Counted from the stretch's first letter, positions 34,628-44,574 are shown. The stretch: DNA of 64,000 nt from Brenneria goodwinii (GCF_002291445.1 NZ_CP014137.1:1736001-1800000); one strand, 5' to 3'. A program made the numbers and translations. Notes: generated by a model from the sequence alone, not told the origin.

Positions 34628-35205
34628 TGACGGCTATTTGGATCGCCATTGCGGCTCTCAGCTTACTCTCCCTATTTTTTGGCCTGATTCTGGGCTATGC
34701 GTCGCGCCGTTTTCAGGTCGAGGACGATCCTGTCGTCGAACAGGTGGAAGCCATGCTGCCGCAAAGCCAGTGCGGACAGTGCGGCTATCCCGGCTGCCGG
34801 CCCTATGCCGAGGCCATTTCCCTGAACGGCGAAAAAATCAATAAATGCGTGCCCGGCGGCGAAGCGATGATGCTGAAGCTGGCCGAAAAGCTGAACATCG
34901 AACCACAGCCGCTCGACGGCGACGGCGCGGTGCTGAAGCCGGAACGACAAGTGGCCTGGATTGATGAAAGCAACTGCATCGGCTGCACTAAATGCATTCA
35001 GGCTTGTCCGGTAGATGCTATCGTCGGCAGTACCAAAGCGGTGCATACCGTGGTCAGCGACCTCTGCACCGGCTGCGATCTGTGCGTTTCCCCTTGCCCG
35101 ACTGATTGCATCTCGCTGCGGCCCGTCGCCCCGACTCCCGAAAACTGGAAATGGGATCTCAACGCCATTCCCGTTCGCGTTATTCAAGTAGAACACCATG
35201 CTTAA
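34627..35205 (+). CDS. rsxB: Electron transport complex subunit RsxB (ferredoxin-type)
   Basis: A 192-residue protein (E. coli: 192). An N-terminal membrane anchor (residues ~1-25) is followed by a 4Fe-4S domain (QCGQCGYPGCRPYAEAI) and then two ferredoxin-type clusters (CIGCTKCIQACP and CTGCDLCVSPCP). It passes electrons within the Rsx/Rnf complex to RsxC and the membrane subunits. rsxC starts eight bases before its stop, so the two are translationally coupled. Confidence 0.96.
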   Translation: MTAIWIAIAALSLLSLFFGLILGYASRRFQVEDDPVVEQVEAMLPQSQCGQCGYPGCRPYAEAISLNGEKINKCVPGGEAMMLKLAEKLNIEPQPLDGDGAVLKPERQVAWIDESNCIGCTKCIQACPVDAIVGSTKAVHTVVSDLCTGCDLCVSPCPTDCISLRPVAPTPENWKWDLNAIPVRVIQVEHHA

Positions 35206-37432
35206 GCTGTTTGCCGCTTTAACAAATCGCCTGGAGCGATTTTCAACGCCGCTAGAGACGGCCCGCGGGGAAACGGGCGATAAACCCGTTATAAAAGAGG
35301 CGCGGATTTGGGATTTCAACGGCGGTATTCATCCGCCGGAAATGAAAACCCAGTCCAGCCGGGTTCCGCTGCGCGCCGTACCGCTGCCGGAACAGTTTAT
35401 TATTCCGCTCAAGCAACATCTCGGGCCGGAAGGTGAACTGTGCGTGCAGGTCGGCGACAGGGTGCTGCGCGGCCAACCGCTGACGGTGGGGAAAGGCAGA
35501 ACATTACCGGTTCATGCGCCGACCTCCGGCACGGTCAGCGCCATTCGTCAGCACATGACCGCGCACCCTTCCGCCTTGCCTGAATTGAGCGTATTTATCA
35601 CGCCGGATGGCGAAGATCGCTGGTGTGAACGCCGCGCCTTGCGCGACTATCGTTCGCACGCCGTGGATACCCTGCTCGCCCATCTGCATCAGGCGGGGAT
35701 TGCCGGGTTAGGCGGCGCCGGATTCCCAACCGCCGCCAAGTTGCAGGGCGGGATGCGCGGTATTGAAACGCTGATCGTCAATGCCGCCGAATGTGAACCC
35801 TATATCACCGCCGACGACCGATTAATGCAGGAGCATGCCGATGAGATCATGCAGGGCATCGATATCCTTGCCTACCTGTTACAGCCACAGCGTATTCTGA
35901 TCGGTATAGAGGATAATAAGCCCGAAGCCATTGCCGCGCTGCGGCAGGCTCTGCCCCCGCGCTCGGCTATCCAACTGCGCGTGATTCCGACCAAATACCC
36001 GTCCGGCGGCGCCAAACAGCTCACCAAGATTCTGACCGGCAAAGAAGTTCCCTTTGGCAAACACTCCGCCGCCATTGGCATACTGATGCAGAATGTCGGA
36101 ACGGCCTTCGCCATTAAACGCGCCATTATCGACGGCGAACCGCTGACCGAACGCGTCGTCACCCTGACGGGCGAAGCCTTGCAACAGCCGGGAAATATCT
36201 GGGCCAGATTGGGAACCCCGGTTCGTCATTTGCTGAAACACGCCGGATTCCACATCAGCCAGCAGCCGATGGTCATTATGGGTGGCCCCTTGATGGGCTT
36301 TACCCTGCCGTCGCTGGATGTACCTATCGTCAAAATCAGCAACTGCATTCTTGCGCCCTCCTATTCGGAAATCGAACCTGTGGCCGCAGAGCAATCCTGT
36401 ATCCGCTGCAGCAAATGCGCCGATGCCTGTCCGGCCGGATTGCTGCCCCAGCAACTGTACTGGTTCAGCCGGGGTCAAGAGCACGAAAAAGCGCGCGATC
36501 ACCACCTGTTTGACTGCATCGAATGTGGCGCGTGCGCCTATGTCTGCCCTAGCAATATCCCGCTGGTGCAATATTACCGTCAGGAAAAAGCGGAAATCCG
36601 GGCCATTGATGAAGAAGCCCTGCGCGCCGCGCAGGCTAAAGCGCGTTTTGAAGCCAAGAAAGCGCGTCTTGAGCGTGAAAAACTGGCGCGAGAACAGCGT
36701 CATAAACAGGCTGCCGTCAGTATTGGCGACAGTGACAAGCAGGCGATACAGGCCGCATTGGCAAGAGTGCGTAAGGCGAAATCGTCGTCGGATATTGAAG
36801 TTATACCGGGCCAGCAACCGGATAATAGCGCGGTTATCGCCGCACGCGCCGCACGTAAGGCTCAGGCGCGAATCAATAAGCCGGTCGCCGTTGAAACCCG
36901 CGCCGCTAACGAAACCGATGATCCACGCAAGGCCGCCGTCGCTGAGGCTATCGCTCGGGTGAAGGCGCGTAAAGCGGCGCAGCAGGCTGAAACCAACGTA
37001 GCCGCGCCGGTAGTCCCTGCTGCGCAATCACCTGACAATCCGGCTAACGATGAGTCAATCGATCCGCGCAAGGCCGCCGTCGCCGCGGCTATCGCTCGCG
37101 TGAAGGCGCGGAAAGCGGCGCAGCAGGCTGAAACTAACCAAGCCGCGCCGGTAGCCCCTGCTGCGCAATCCCCCGACCACCCGGCCAACGATGAGCCAAT
37201 CGATCCGCGCAAGGCCGCCGTCGCCGCAGCCATCGCTCGGGTGAAGGCGCGGAAAGCGGCGCAGCAGGCTGAAACTAACCAAGCCGCATCGGTAGCCCCT
37301 GCTGCACAATCCCCTGACAATCCGGCCAACGATGAGCCAATCGATCCGCGCAAGGCCGCCGTCGCCGCGGCCATCGCTCGCGTGAAAGCGCGTAAAGCAG
37401 CGCTTGCATCATCGAAGTATCAAGAGGAATAA
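35198..37432 (+). CDS. rsxC: Electron transport complex subunit RsxC
   Basis: A 744-residue peripheral subunit (E. coli: 740) that carries the FMN/NADH-binding domain and two ferredoxin-type [4Fe-4S] clusters. GLGGAGFPTAAKLQ near residue 170 is the nucleotide/flavin loop. CIRCSKCADACP and CIECGACAYVCP (residues ~400-450) bind the clusters. Residues ~575-744 are a low-complexity Ala/Arg/Lys repeat region unlike the catalytic part. It overlaps rsxB by eight bases and rsxD starts immediately after its stop. Confidence 0.96.
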   Translation: MLKLFAALTNRLERFSTPLETARGETGDKPVIKEARIWDFNGGIHPPEMKTQSSRVPLRAVPLPEQFIIPLKQHLGPEGELCVQVGDRVLRGQPLTVGKGRTLPVHAPTSGTVSAIRQHMTAHPSALPELSVFITPDGEDRWCERRALRDYRSHAVDTLLAHLHQAGIAGLGGAGFPTAAKLQGGMRGIETLIVNAAECEPYITADDRLMQEHADEIMQGIDILAYLLQPQRILIGIEDNKPEAIAALRQALPPRSAIQLRVIPTKYPSGGAKQLTKILTGKEVPFGKHSAAIGILMQNVGTAFAIKRAIIDGEPLTERVVTLTGEALQQPGNIWARLGTPVRHLLKHAGFHISQQPMVIMGGPLMGFTLPSLDVPIVKISNCILAPSYSEIEPVAAEQSCIRCSKCADACPAGLLPQQLYWFSRGQEHEKARDHHLFDCIECGACAYVCPSNIPLVQYYRQEKAEIRAIDEEALRAAQAKARFEAKKARLEREKLAREQRHKQAAVSIGDSDKQAIQAALARVRKAKSSSDIEVIPGQQPDNSAVIAARAARKAQARINKPVAVETRAANETDDPRKAAVAEAIARVKARKAAQQAETNVAAPVVPAAQSPDNPANDESIDPRKAAVAAAIARVKARKAAQQAETNQAAPVAPAAQSPDHPANDEPIDPRKAAVAAAIARVKARKAAQQAETNQAASVAPAAQSPDNPANDEPIDPRKAAVAAAIARVKARKAALASSKYQEE
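36920..37432 (+). repeat. 141-bp (47-residue) tandem repeat inside rsxC
   Basis: Repeat starts at bases 36920, 37061, 37202 and 37343 are exactly 141 apart. The first three are complete and the fourth is cut by the C-terminus. Each encodes DPRKAAVAAAIARVKARKAA followed by a QQAET...SPDNPANDEP linker. The basic helix is likely surface-exposed; copy number is a good candidate for strain-to-strain variation. Confidence 0.95.
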
Positions 37433-38488
37433 ATGGCTTTCAAGATTGCAAGTTCACCATTTACACATAATCAGCAGCGCACTCAGCGCCTTATGTTGCT
37501 GGTGATCATAGCCTGCGTTCCCGGCATGCTGGCGCAGTATTATTTCTTTGGTTACGGTAACCTGATTCAGGTTATCCTGGCCGCGGTTACCGCGATTGCG
37601 GCGGAATCAGTGACATTGTCACTAAGGAAGTTTAACGTCCGCGCGAACCTGGCCGACAACTCGGCCTTACTGACCGGTATCCTGCTCGGCATCAGTCTGC
37701 CGCCGCTGGCCCCCTGGTGGATGGTGGTGATGGGCACGGCATTCGCTATTGTGATTGCCAAGCAACTCTATGGCGGCCTGGGACAAAATCCGTTTAACCC
37801 GGCGATGATCGGCTATGTGGTGTTGCTGATCTCGTTTCCGGTTCAAATGACGAGCTGGCTGCCTCCGGCCGCGCTGCAAAGCATTCCCCTCGGTTTCTAC
37901 GATACGCTGTTGACCATTGCTACCGGTCATACGCCGTCGGGGCATTCGGTACAGCAGCTGATGCAAACCGTGGACGGCATCAGCCAGGCGACGCCTCTGG
38001 ATACCTTTAAAACGGCATTACGATCAGGCCAGTATCCGCAACAGATCCTGCAGCAACCGTTATTTTCCGCCGCATTGGCGGGCGTTGGCTGGCAGTGGGT
38101 AAACATCGGTTTTCTGATCGGCGGTCTATTTCTGTTGCAACGGGGAACCATTCACTGGCACATCCCCTTTAGCTTTCTCTTTACCTTGATGCTATGCGCG
38201 TCACTCGGCTGGATGCTGTCGCCTGAAAGATATGCGCCGCCGCTGTTGCATCTATTCTCCGGCGCCACCATGCTGGGCGCATTCTTTATCGCCACCGATC
38301 CGGTCACGGCGTCGACCACCTATCGCGGCCGTCTGATTTTCGGCGCGCTGATCGGCCTGCTGGTCTGGTTAATCAGAACGTACGGCGGTTATCCCGATGG
38401 CGTTGCCTTTGCGGTCCTGCTGGCGAATATTACCGTGCCGCTGATTGACTATTACACCAAGCCTCGCGCTTACGGCCATCATCGCTAA
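37433..38488 (+). CDS. rsxD: Electron transport complex subunit RsxD
   Basis: A 351-residue, ~9-TM membrane protein (E. coli: 352) carrying a covalently bound FMN. The FMN-accepting threonine region reads IATDPVTASTTYRGRLIFG. GNLIQVILAAVTAIAAESVTL lies in the N-terminal part. It forms the core ion-translocating channel together with RsxA, E and G. The ATG follows the rsxC stop directly (TAAATG), indicating coupling. rsxG begins nine bases after its stop. Confidence 0.96.
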   Translation: MAFKIASSPFTHNQQRTQRLMLLVIIACVPGMLAQYYFFGYGNLIQVILAAVTAIAAESVTLSLRKFNVRANLADNSALLTGILLGISLPPLAPWWMVVMGTAFAIVIAKQLYGGLGQNPFNPAMIGYVVLLISFPVQMTSWLPPAALQSIPLGFYDTLLTIATGHTPSGHSVQQLMQTVDGISQATPLDTFKTALRSGQYPQQILQQPLFSAALAGVGWQWVNIGFLIGGLFLLQRGTIHWHIPFSFLFTLMLCASLGWMLSPERYAPPLLHLFSGATMLGAFFIATDPVTASTTYRGRLIFGALIGLLVWLIRTYGGYPDGVAFAVLLANITVPLIDYYTKPRAYGHHR

Positions 38489-38497
38489 GGAGCCGCC

Positions 38498-39127
38498 ATG
38501 TTAACCACGATGCGCCGCCACGCGACGACACTGGCGCTCTTCGCCGCCGGCACCACCGCTTTGACGGCGGTGATCAATAATTTGACCACGCCGACCATCG
38601 CCCATCAAACGGCATTAGAGCAAAAAAAATTGTTAGATCAGGTCGTTCCCGCCGACAGATACAATAACGACATGCAGCAGGAATGTTACATTGTCACCGA
38701 CCAGGCGCTAGGATCGGCGTCCGCACGCCGGGTATTCATCGCGCGCAAAGATGGCGAACCCGTCGCGGCCGCAGTGGAAAGCAGCGCGCCGGACGGCTAC
38801 TCTGGCGCTATCTATTTGCTGATCGGCGCGGACTTTAGCGGCAATGTGCTGGGCGCTCGCGTAACCGAACATCATGAAACCCCGGGATTAGGCGATAAAA
38901 TTGATATCCGCGTTTCAGACTGGATCACGCGTTTTAGCGGACAGCAGGTACAAAGCGGCGCAGATGCTCGCTGGGCAGTAAAAAAAGAGGGCGGCATGTT
39001 CGATCAGTTTACCGGGGCGACCATTACTCCCCGGGCGGTAATCAACAGCATCAAACGCAGCGCGCTGTACCTGGAAACCTTGCCGCCGCAACTGACTTCC
39101 CTGCCGAAGTGTGGAGAGAGCCAATGA
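38498..39127 (+). CDS. rsxG: Electron transport complex subunit RsxG
   Basis: A 209-residue protein (E. coli: 206) with an N-terminal anchor and a periplasmic flavin domain. The covalent-FMN motif is TGATITPRAV, in FDQFTGATITPRAVINSIKR near residue 175. GARVTEHHETPGLGDKI is the conserved preceding block. AAGGAG lies eight bases before the start. Its TGA overlaps the ATG of rsxE (ATGA at 39124-39127). Confidence 0.96.
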   Translation: MLTTMRRHATTLALFAAGTTALTAVINNLTTPTIAHQTALEQKKLLDQVVPADRYNNDMQQECYIVTDQALGSASARRVFIARKDGEPVAAAVESSAPDGYSGAIYLLIGADFSGNVLGARVTEHHETPGLGDKIDIRVSDWITRFSGQQVQSGADARWAVKKEGGMFDQFTGATITPRAVINSIKRSALYLETLPPQLTSLPKCGESQ

Positions 39128-39825
39128 GTGACGTTAAACATCTTTTAGTTCAGGGATTATGGAAAAACAATTCGGCACTGGTGCAGTTGCTTGGACTTTG
39201 CCCGCTGTTAGCGGTTTCCTCAACCGCCACCAACGCATTGGGGTTGGGACTGGCTACGACGCTGGTGCTGGTTTTAACCAATGTCGCGGTCTCGGCGCTG
39301 CGGCGTTGGGTTCCGGCGGAAATCCGCATCCCGATTTATATCATGTTGATCGCATCCGTCGTCAGCTCGGTACAGATGCTGATCAATGCTTACGCATATG
39401 GGTTATACCAATCGCTGGGTATCTTTATTCCGCTGATCACCACCAACTGTATCGTTATCGGCCGAGCGGAAGCGTTCGCCTCTAAAAACCCCGTAGGGCT
39501 TTCCGCGCTGGACGGTCTGGCCATGGGGTTAGGCGCCACCAGCGCGCTGTTTGTGCTGGGCGCGCTGCGTGAATTGGTGGGTAACGGCACGTTATTCGAC
39601 GGCGCTGATTTACTATTGGGCGACTGGGCCAAAGCGCTGCGCATTGAAGTCGTTCATCTGGATTCGCCGTTCCTGCTCGCCATGCTTCCTCCCGGCGCGT
39701 TTATCGGCTTGGGACTGATGTTGGCGGCCAAGTATCTGATTGATGAAAAAATGAAACAACGTAAAGCCAGGATTGCCGAAAACGCCAAATCCTCTTCCAC
39801 TGGCGTGGCCGGGGAAACATTATGA
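39124..39825 (+). CDS. rsxE: Electron transport complex subunit RsxE
   Basis: A 233-residue, six-TM membrane protein (E. coli: 231), homologous to RsxA in inverted topology. NSALVQLLGLCPLLAVSSTATNALGLG and LITTNCIVIGRAEAFA carry the conserved cysteines for the shared [2Fe-2S] cluster. The start at 39124 has GAGAG about six bases before it; the five extra upstream residues fall inside rsxG. It ends in an ATGA overlap with nth (39822-39825), so nth is part of the same transcript. Confidence 0.96.
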   Translation: MSDVKHLLVQGLWKNNSALVQLLGLCPLLAVSSTATNALGLGLATTLVLVLTNVAVSALRRWVPAEIRIPIYIMLIASVVSSVQMLINAYAYGLYQSLGIFIPLITTNCIVIGRAEAFASKNPVGLSALDGLAMGLGATSALFVLGALRELVGNGTLFDGADLLLGDWAKALRIEVVHLDSPFLLAMLPPGAFIGLGLMLAAKYLIDEKMKQRKARIAENAKSSSTGVAGETL

Positions 39826-40457
39826 ACAAACAAAAACGGATTGAGATTTTAAGCCGATTACGCGCGAACAATCCTCATCCCACCACAGAGCTGAAATTCA
39901 CGACGCCATTTGAACTGCTGATCGCCGTTTTACTTTCCGCGCAGGCAACCGATGTGAGCGTCAATAAGGCGACGGCGAAACTCTATCCCGTCGCCAATAC
40001 GCCAGAAGCCATGCTCGCGTTGGGCGTTGAAGGAGTAAAAAGCTACATCAAGACCATCGGCCTGTTTAATAGCAAAGCCGAAAACGTGATCAAAACCTGC
40101 CGCATTCTTATTGAACAACACCAAAGCCAGGTGCCGGAAGACCGCGCCGCGCTGGAAGCGCTGCCCGGCGTCGGACGTAAAACCGCGAATGTCGTGCTGA
40201 ATACCGCGTTCGGCTGGCCGACCATTGCCGTCGATACGCATATTTTTCGCGTCTGCAACCGCACGGGCTTTGCGCCGGGTAAAAATGTCGAACAGGTGGA
40301 AGAAAAACTGCTTAAGGTGGTGCCGGCCGAGTTTAAAGTCGATTGCCATCACTGGCTGATCCTGCACGGCAGATATACCTGTATCGCCCGTAAGCCCCGC
40401 TGCGGTTCCTGCCTGATTGAAGATCTCTGCGAGTACAAAGAGAAGGTTTACCCATAA
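39822..40457 (+). CDS. nth: Endonuclease III (Nth)
   Basis: A 211-residue DNA glycosylase/AP lyase (E. coli: 211) that removes oxidised pyrimidines. The HhH motif LPGVGRKTANVVLN contains the catalytic lysine (K120), and AVDTHIFRVCNR contains the catalytic Asp (D138). The [4Fe-4S] cluster is held by C-x6-C-x2-C-x5-C, seen as CIARKPRCGSCLIEDLC. Its start overlaps the rsxE stop, as in E. coli. Confidence 0.98.
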   Translation: MNKQKRIEILSRLRANNPHPTTELKFTTPFELLIAVLLSAQATDVSVNKATAKLYPVANTPEAMLALGVEGVKSYIKTIGLFNSKAENVIKTCRILIEQHQSQVPEDRAALEALPGVGRKTANVVLNTAFGWPTIAVDTHIFRVCNRTGFAPGKNVEQVEEKLLKVVPAEFKVDCHHWLILHGRYTCIARKPRCGSCLIEDLCEYKEKVYP

Positions 40458-40573
40458 AGACCTGCCGCTCGAGAGGATAACCTGTCCGAGTCCGGGAGCG
40501 GCCGTTGGCGAGCGATGTCGTTCGTTTAAGGCGCGGGATACAGAGCCGGGAAACGGCTCCGCCCGATTGCCCG

Positions 40574-41548
40574 CTATTTTACAGGCAGCGTGATGTCTTT
40601 AAACATGGCTTCAATTTCTTCATTCGAACGCAGCGCCACGGCGGTATCCACCACATCACGCGTCAGATGCGGCGCAAAACGCTGAATGAAGTCATACATG
40701 TAGCTTCTGAGGAACGTGCTGCGGCGGAAGCCGATTTTGGTGGTGCTATAGCTAAATATCTGGCTTGCATTGATCTTCACCAGATCGGTTTCGATCTGCG
40801 GATCGACGGCCATATTGGCGATCACCCCAATACCCAGCCCCAGACGCACATAGGTCTTGATAACATCCGCATCGGTTGCGGTAAACACGATGCGCGGCGT
40901 CAAACCGGCGCGGTTGAAGGCGGTATCGAGTTCAGAACGGCCGGTGAAGCCAAAGGTGTAGGTGACGATCGGATAAGAGGCCAGTTCCTCGATAGAGATA
41001 TCCGTTTTCGACGCCAGCGGATGATCGGGTTTAACCACGATGGCGCGGTTCCAGTGGTAACAAGGCAGCATGATCAAGTCGTCATAAAGATGCAGCGCTT
41101 CCGTGGCAATGGCGAAATCGGCCGAGCCCTTAGCCACAGCCTCGGCAATCTGCGTTGGCGAACCCTGATGCATATGCAGGGAGACCCGGGGATAACGTTC
41201 AATGAACCCCTTGATCACCTGGGGTAACGCATAGCGAGCCTGGGTATGTGTCGTGGCGACATACAGCGAACCTTTGTCCGGATAAGTATGTTCGCCGGCA
41301 ACAGCCTTAATGGCATCGACTTTTGAAAGGACTTCACGCGCAATTCGAATAACTTCCTGTCCGGCTGGCGTCACCTGCGTCAGATGTTTTCCGCTACGGG
41401 CAAAGATCTGAATTCCCAGTTCATCCTCTAACATTCTGACCTGTTTACTGATCCCAGGCTGAGAGGTATACAACCCTTCCGCGGTAGAAGACACATTCAG
41501 GTTGTGATTAACAACTTCAACAATATAACGAAGCTGTTGCAGTTTCAT
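40574..41548 (-). CDS. cysB: Cysteine regulon activator CysB (LysR family)
   Basis: A 324-residue regulator, the same length as E. coli CysB. MKLQQLRYIVEVVNHNLNVSS starts the HTH domain, with SQPGISKQVRMLEDELG as the recognition helix region. The C-terminal domain binds N-acetylserine and sulfide/thiosulfate signals, with TTHTQARYALP and GSPTQIAEAV as family blocks. CysB activates sulfate assimilation genes. The order cysB next to topA is conserved with E. coli; nth as the other neighbour is not, so a rearrangement boundary lies between 40458 and 40573. Confidence 0.97.
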   Translation of the reverse strand: MKLQQLRYIVEVVNHNLNVSSTAEGLYTSQPGISKQVRMLEDELGIQIFARSGKHLTQVTPAGQEVIRIAREVLSKVDAIKAVAGEHTYPDKGSLYVATTHTQARYALPQVIKGFIERYPRVSLHMHQGSPTQIAEAVAKGSADFAIATEALHLYDDLIMLPCYHWNRAIVVKPDHPLASKTDISIEELASYPIVTYTFGFTGRSELDTAFNRAGLTPRIVFTATDADVIKTYVRLGLGIGVIANMAVDPQIETDLVKINASQIFSYSTTKIGFRRSTFLRSYMYDFIQRFAPHLTRDVVDTAVALRSNEEIEAMFKDITLPVK

Positions 41549-41920
41549 AATTTATCCCATTTTCAATTGAATTATGCGCACGTCATCCCAAATCCGACGA
41601 TGTTCCATTTGCTGAAATATTTTTTCACACCGTAACAATCTGGTGCAGATTTTCATCAATTAATGTCATTTAATCATAAAAATAGTTTTTATATAACCAC
41701 TATTGAAGCGTCTATAGAAGAAACGGTGATCTGCCGTGGCAAAAAATATTCTCTTGCCGCCCAATTTCAAGCAAAAGCCGACCGCCGGCATATCCTTGTC
41801 ATTAATCAACCACGTAACTGAGATAACAACGCAGACCAACGCCACTACACCGTAAAGGATAAAGGGTATATCAATGAACGATTATCCTCTCAGCTAAATC
41901 GCCATCCCCTTACCCAGATC
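41549..41920. promoter_or_regulatory. cysB upstream region, no gene recognised
   Basis: Non-coding stretch between the cysB start and the topA terminator, both on the minus strand. It must contain the cysB promoter; CysB autoregulation would place a binding site near 41560-41650, where the sequence is AT-rich (TTTCACACC, TAATGTCATTTAATCATAAAA). A 39-codon frame from GTG at 41737 has no ribosome-binding site and no family resemblance, so I do not call it. Confidence 0.5.
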
Positions 41921-41948
41921 AAAAAAGCCAGCCTAAAAAGGCTGGCTT
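41921..41948 (-). terminator. Intrinsic terminator of topA
   Basis: On the minus strand, AAGCCAGCC pairs with GGCTGGCTT around TTTTTA and is followed by TTTT. The stem occupies 41925-41948 and begins 29 bases after the topA stop. A textbook Rho-independent terminator. Confidence 0.95.
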
Positions 41949-41976
41949 GATACAAGCGCATCATTTGCAGAAAGGG

Positions 41977-44574
41977 TTACTTCTTCCCTTCGACCCATTT
42001 GCCATCAACATAGAAGGCTGACCATCCGGTTGCTTTGCCCTCTTTCTCAGACGCCACATACTGCTGTTTGGTCTTGCGGCTAAAGCGCACCATGGTTTTA
42101 TTGCCATCTTTATCAACTACCGGCGCCTCGGCCAGATAACGCATTTTCTCCGGCAGACGATCTTTAAAGCGCACCAGTTCTTCTACCAACGGCGCACGCG
42201 TCTCGCGGGATTTAGGGAAAGTATTGGCCGCCAGGAAAATACCCGCCGCGCCGTCACGCAAGACGAAATAGGCATCGGATTTCTCACACGGCAGCTCCGG
42301 CAAAGGAACCGGATCTTCCTTCGGCGGCGCGACCTCGCCATTGCGCAGAATTTTACGCGTATTGCCGCAGCTTTCGTTGGTACAGGCCATATACTTCCCA
42401 AATCGGCCCATTTTCATATGCATTTCCGACCCGCATTTTTCACATTCAACCACCGGGCCGTCGTAGCCTTTAATACGGAACTCGCCGCTTTCAATCTCAT
42501 AGCCATCGCACGCCGGGTTGTTACCGCAGACATGCAGCTTGCGTTGGTTATCAATCAAATAGCTGTCCATCGCCGTGCCGCATTTAGGACAGCGGCGACG
42601 GGCGCGCAACGCATTGGTTTCCGCATCATCCCCTTCCAGTACGTTAAGCACTTCGGCTTCAGGGATCAGATTGATGGTGGTTTTACAACGCTCTTTCGGC
42701 GGCAACGCGTAGCCGGAACACCCGAGGAAGACTCCGGTGCTGGCGGTACGAATGCCCATTTTGCGCCCACAGCTCGGACAATCGATGCTGGTCAGAATCA
42801 TTTGATTAGGCCGCATACCGCCCTTTTCGGGATCCTGCTCCGCGGTTTCCAATTGTTGGCTGAACTCGGCAAAAAACTCGTCCAGCACCGCTTTCCACTG
42901 CGCCTGATTGTTCGCCACCTGGTCCAGGCTGCTTTCCATGCGGGCGGTGAAATCGTAACTCATCAGTTCACGGAAGTTTTCTTCCAGGCGATCGGTCACT
43001 ATCTCGCCCATTTTCTCCGCATAGAAACGACGGTTTTCCACCCGGACATAACCACGATCCTGAATGGTGGAGATAATCGATGCATAGGTGGAAGGCCGGC
43101 CGATACCGCGCTTCTCCAACTCTTTAACCAGGGATGCATCGCTATAGCGTGCCGGCGGCTTGGTAAAGTGCTGAGCCGGCAGCAACTTCTGCAACGCCAG
43201 TTGTTCGCCGACGGCGACCATCGGCAACGTACGATCCTCATCGTTTTTACGCAGCGCCGGCATAACTTTCGTCCAGCCGTCGAAACGCAGGGTGCGCCCT
43301 TTGGCGCGCAGCTGGTAATCAGCCGCGTTGACAATCAGCGTGGTGGAATCGTATTTCGCCGGCGTCATCTGACAAGCCACGAACTGGCGCCAAATCAGCT
43401 GATACAACTTCTGCGCATCCGCTTCCATATCCTTCAGATGCTCGGCGACCACTTTCACATCGGAAGGCCTAATAGCTTCGTGCGCTTCCTGGGAATTCTC
43501 TTTGTTGCTGTAATGGTTCGCCGCATCAGGCAGATAATTTTTACCAAATTCTTTGCCGATATAATCACGCACCATGCTCAGCGCATCCTGACTCAGATTG
43601 GTTGAATCGGTACGCATGTAGGTAATGTGGCCCGCTTCATACAGGCGCTGCGCCATCATCATGGTTTTTTTCACGCCAAAACCCAAACGCGTGCTGGCGG
43701 CCTGCTGCAGCGTAGACGTGATAAACGGCGCGCCCGGTTTACTGCTGGTTGGCTTATCTTCACGCTCCGCCACCGCATAGCGAGCCTTTTCCAACAGGCC
43801 GACGGCGGCTTCCGTCTGCGTTTTATTAACCGGCTTAAACGGCTTACCGTTATAGTGCGTGACCTGCATTTGTAGTTGGGTATCGCTCCCCGCCAGCAAG
43901 TCGGTATGCAGTTCCCAATACTCTTCAGGCACAAATGCCTTGATTTCACGCTCGCGGTCGACAATCAGACGTACCGCAACCGACTGAACGCGCCCCGCCG
44001 ACAGCCCGCGCGCGATTTTTTTCCACAGCAGCGGCGAAACCATATAACCCACCACCCGATCCATAAACCGGCGGGCCTGTTGGGCATTAACGCGATCGAT
44101 ATTTAACTTGTCCGGATTATCAAACGCCTGCTGGATCGCATTCTTGGTGATTTCATTAAAAACGACGCGACTAAAGCGATTATCGTCGCCGCCGATGATT
44201 TCCCGCAGGTGCCAGGCAATGGCTTCCCCTTCGCGGTCAAGGTCGGTTGCGAGATAGATATGTTCGGCATTCTCCGCCAGCGTTTTTAATTCGGAAACGA
44301 CCTTCTCTTTACCGGGCAAAATTTCATAATTCGCCTTCCACCCGTGATAAGGATCGACGCCCATGCGATTCACCAGCGCGGATTTCTCATCCTTTTTGAC
44401 GGTTTTTTTCGTTTTGTCTTTGGTTGAGTCCGCGCTCTTCTTACTGGCTGAGCCACTGGTCGGCAAATCGCGCACATGACCGACGCTGGATTTCACCACG
44501 TAGGCATTGCCTAAATACTTATTGATCGTTTTGGCTTTTGCCGGGGACTCAACTATAACGAGAGCTTTACCCAT
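41977..44574 (-). CDS. topA: DNA topoisomerase I (TopA)
   Basis: An 865-residue type IA topoisomerase (E. coli: 865) that relaxes negative supercoils. KALVIVESPAKAKTINKYLG opens the Toprim domain, and ATDLDREGEAIAWHL contains its acidic Mg2+ site (D111, D113). GHITYMRTDSTNLS has the nucleophile Tyr319 and Arg321. Three C-terminal zinc ribbons are visible, beginning CPSCGRKMG, CPKCGTAMD and CEKCGSEMH, followed by the Zn-less C-terminal repeats. Transcribed alone, with its own terminator. Confidence 0.98.
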   Translation of the reverse strand: MGKALVIVESPAKAKTINKYLGNAYVVKSSVGHVRDLPTSGSASKKSADSTKDKTKKTVKKDEKSALVNRMGVDPYHGWKANYEILPGKEKVVSELKTLAENAEHIYLATDLDREGEAIAWHLREIIGGDDNRFSRVVFNEITKNAIQQAFDNPDKLNIDRVNAQQARRFMDRVVGYMVSPLLWKKIARGLSAGRVQSVAVRLIVDREREIKAFVPEEYWELHTDLLAGSDTQLQMQVTHYNGKPFKPVNKTQTEAAVGLLEKARYAVAEREDKPTSSKPGAPFITSTLQQAASTRLGFGVKKTMMMAQRLYEAGHITYMRTDSTNLSQDALSMVRDYIGKEFGKNYLPDAANHYSNKENSQEAHEAIRPSDVKVVAEHLKDMEADAQKLYQLIWRQFVACQMTPAKYDSTTLIVNAADYQLRAKGRTLRFDGWTKVMPALRKNDEDRTLPMVAVGEQLALQKLLPAQHFTKPPARYSDASLVKELEKRGIGRPSTYASIISTIQDRGYVRVENRRFYAEKMGEIVTDRLEENFRELMSYDFTARMESSLDQVANNQAQWKAVLDEFFAEFSQQLETAEQDPEKGGMRPNQMILTSIDCPSCGRKMGIRTASTGVFLGCSGYALPPKERCKTTINLIPEAEVLNVLEGDDAETNALRARRRCPKCGTAMDSYLIDNQRKLHVCGNNPACDGYEIESGEFRIKGYDGPVVECEKCGSEMHMKMGRFGKYMACTNESCGNTRKILRNGEVAPPKEDPVPLPELPCEKSDAYFVLRDGAAGIFLAANTFPKSRETRAPLVEELVRFKDRLPEKMRYLAEAPVVDKDGNKTMVRFSRKTKQQYVASEKEGKATGWSAFYVDGKWVEGKK

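Noticed and set aside
41737..41853. 39-codon frame upstream of cysB
   Set aside because: No ribosome-binding site and no similarity to known small proteins.
42418..43605. 395-codon plus-strand frame opposite topA
   Set aside because: Shadow of topA; no family resemblance.
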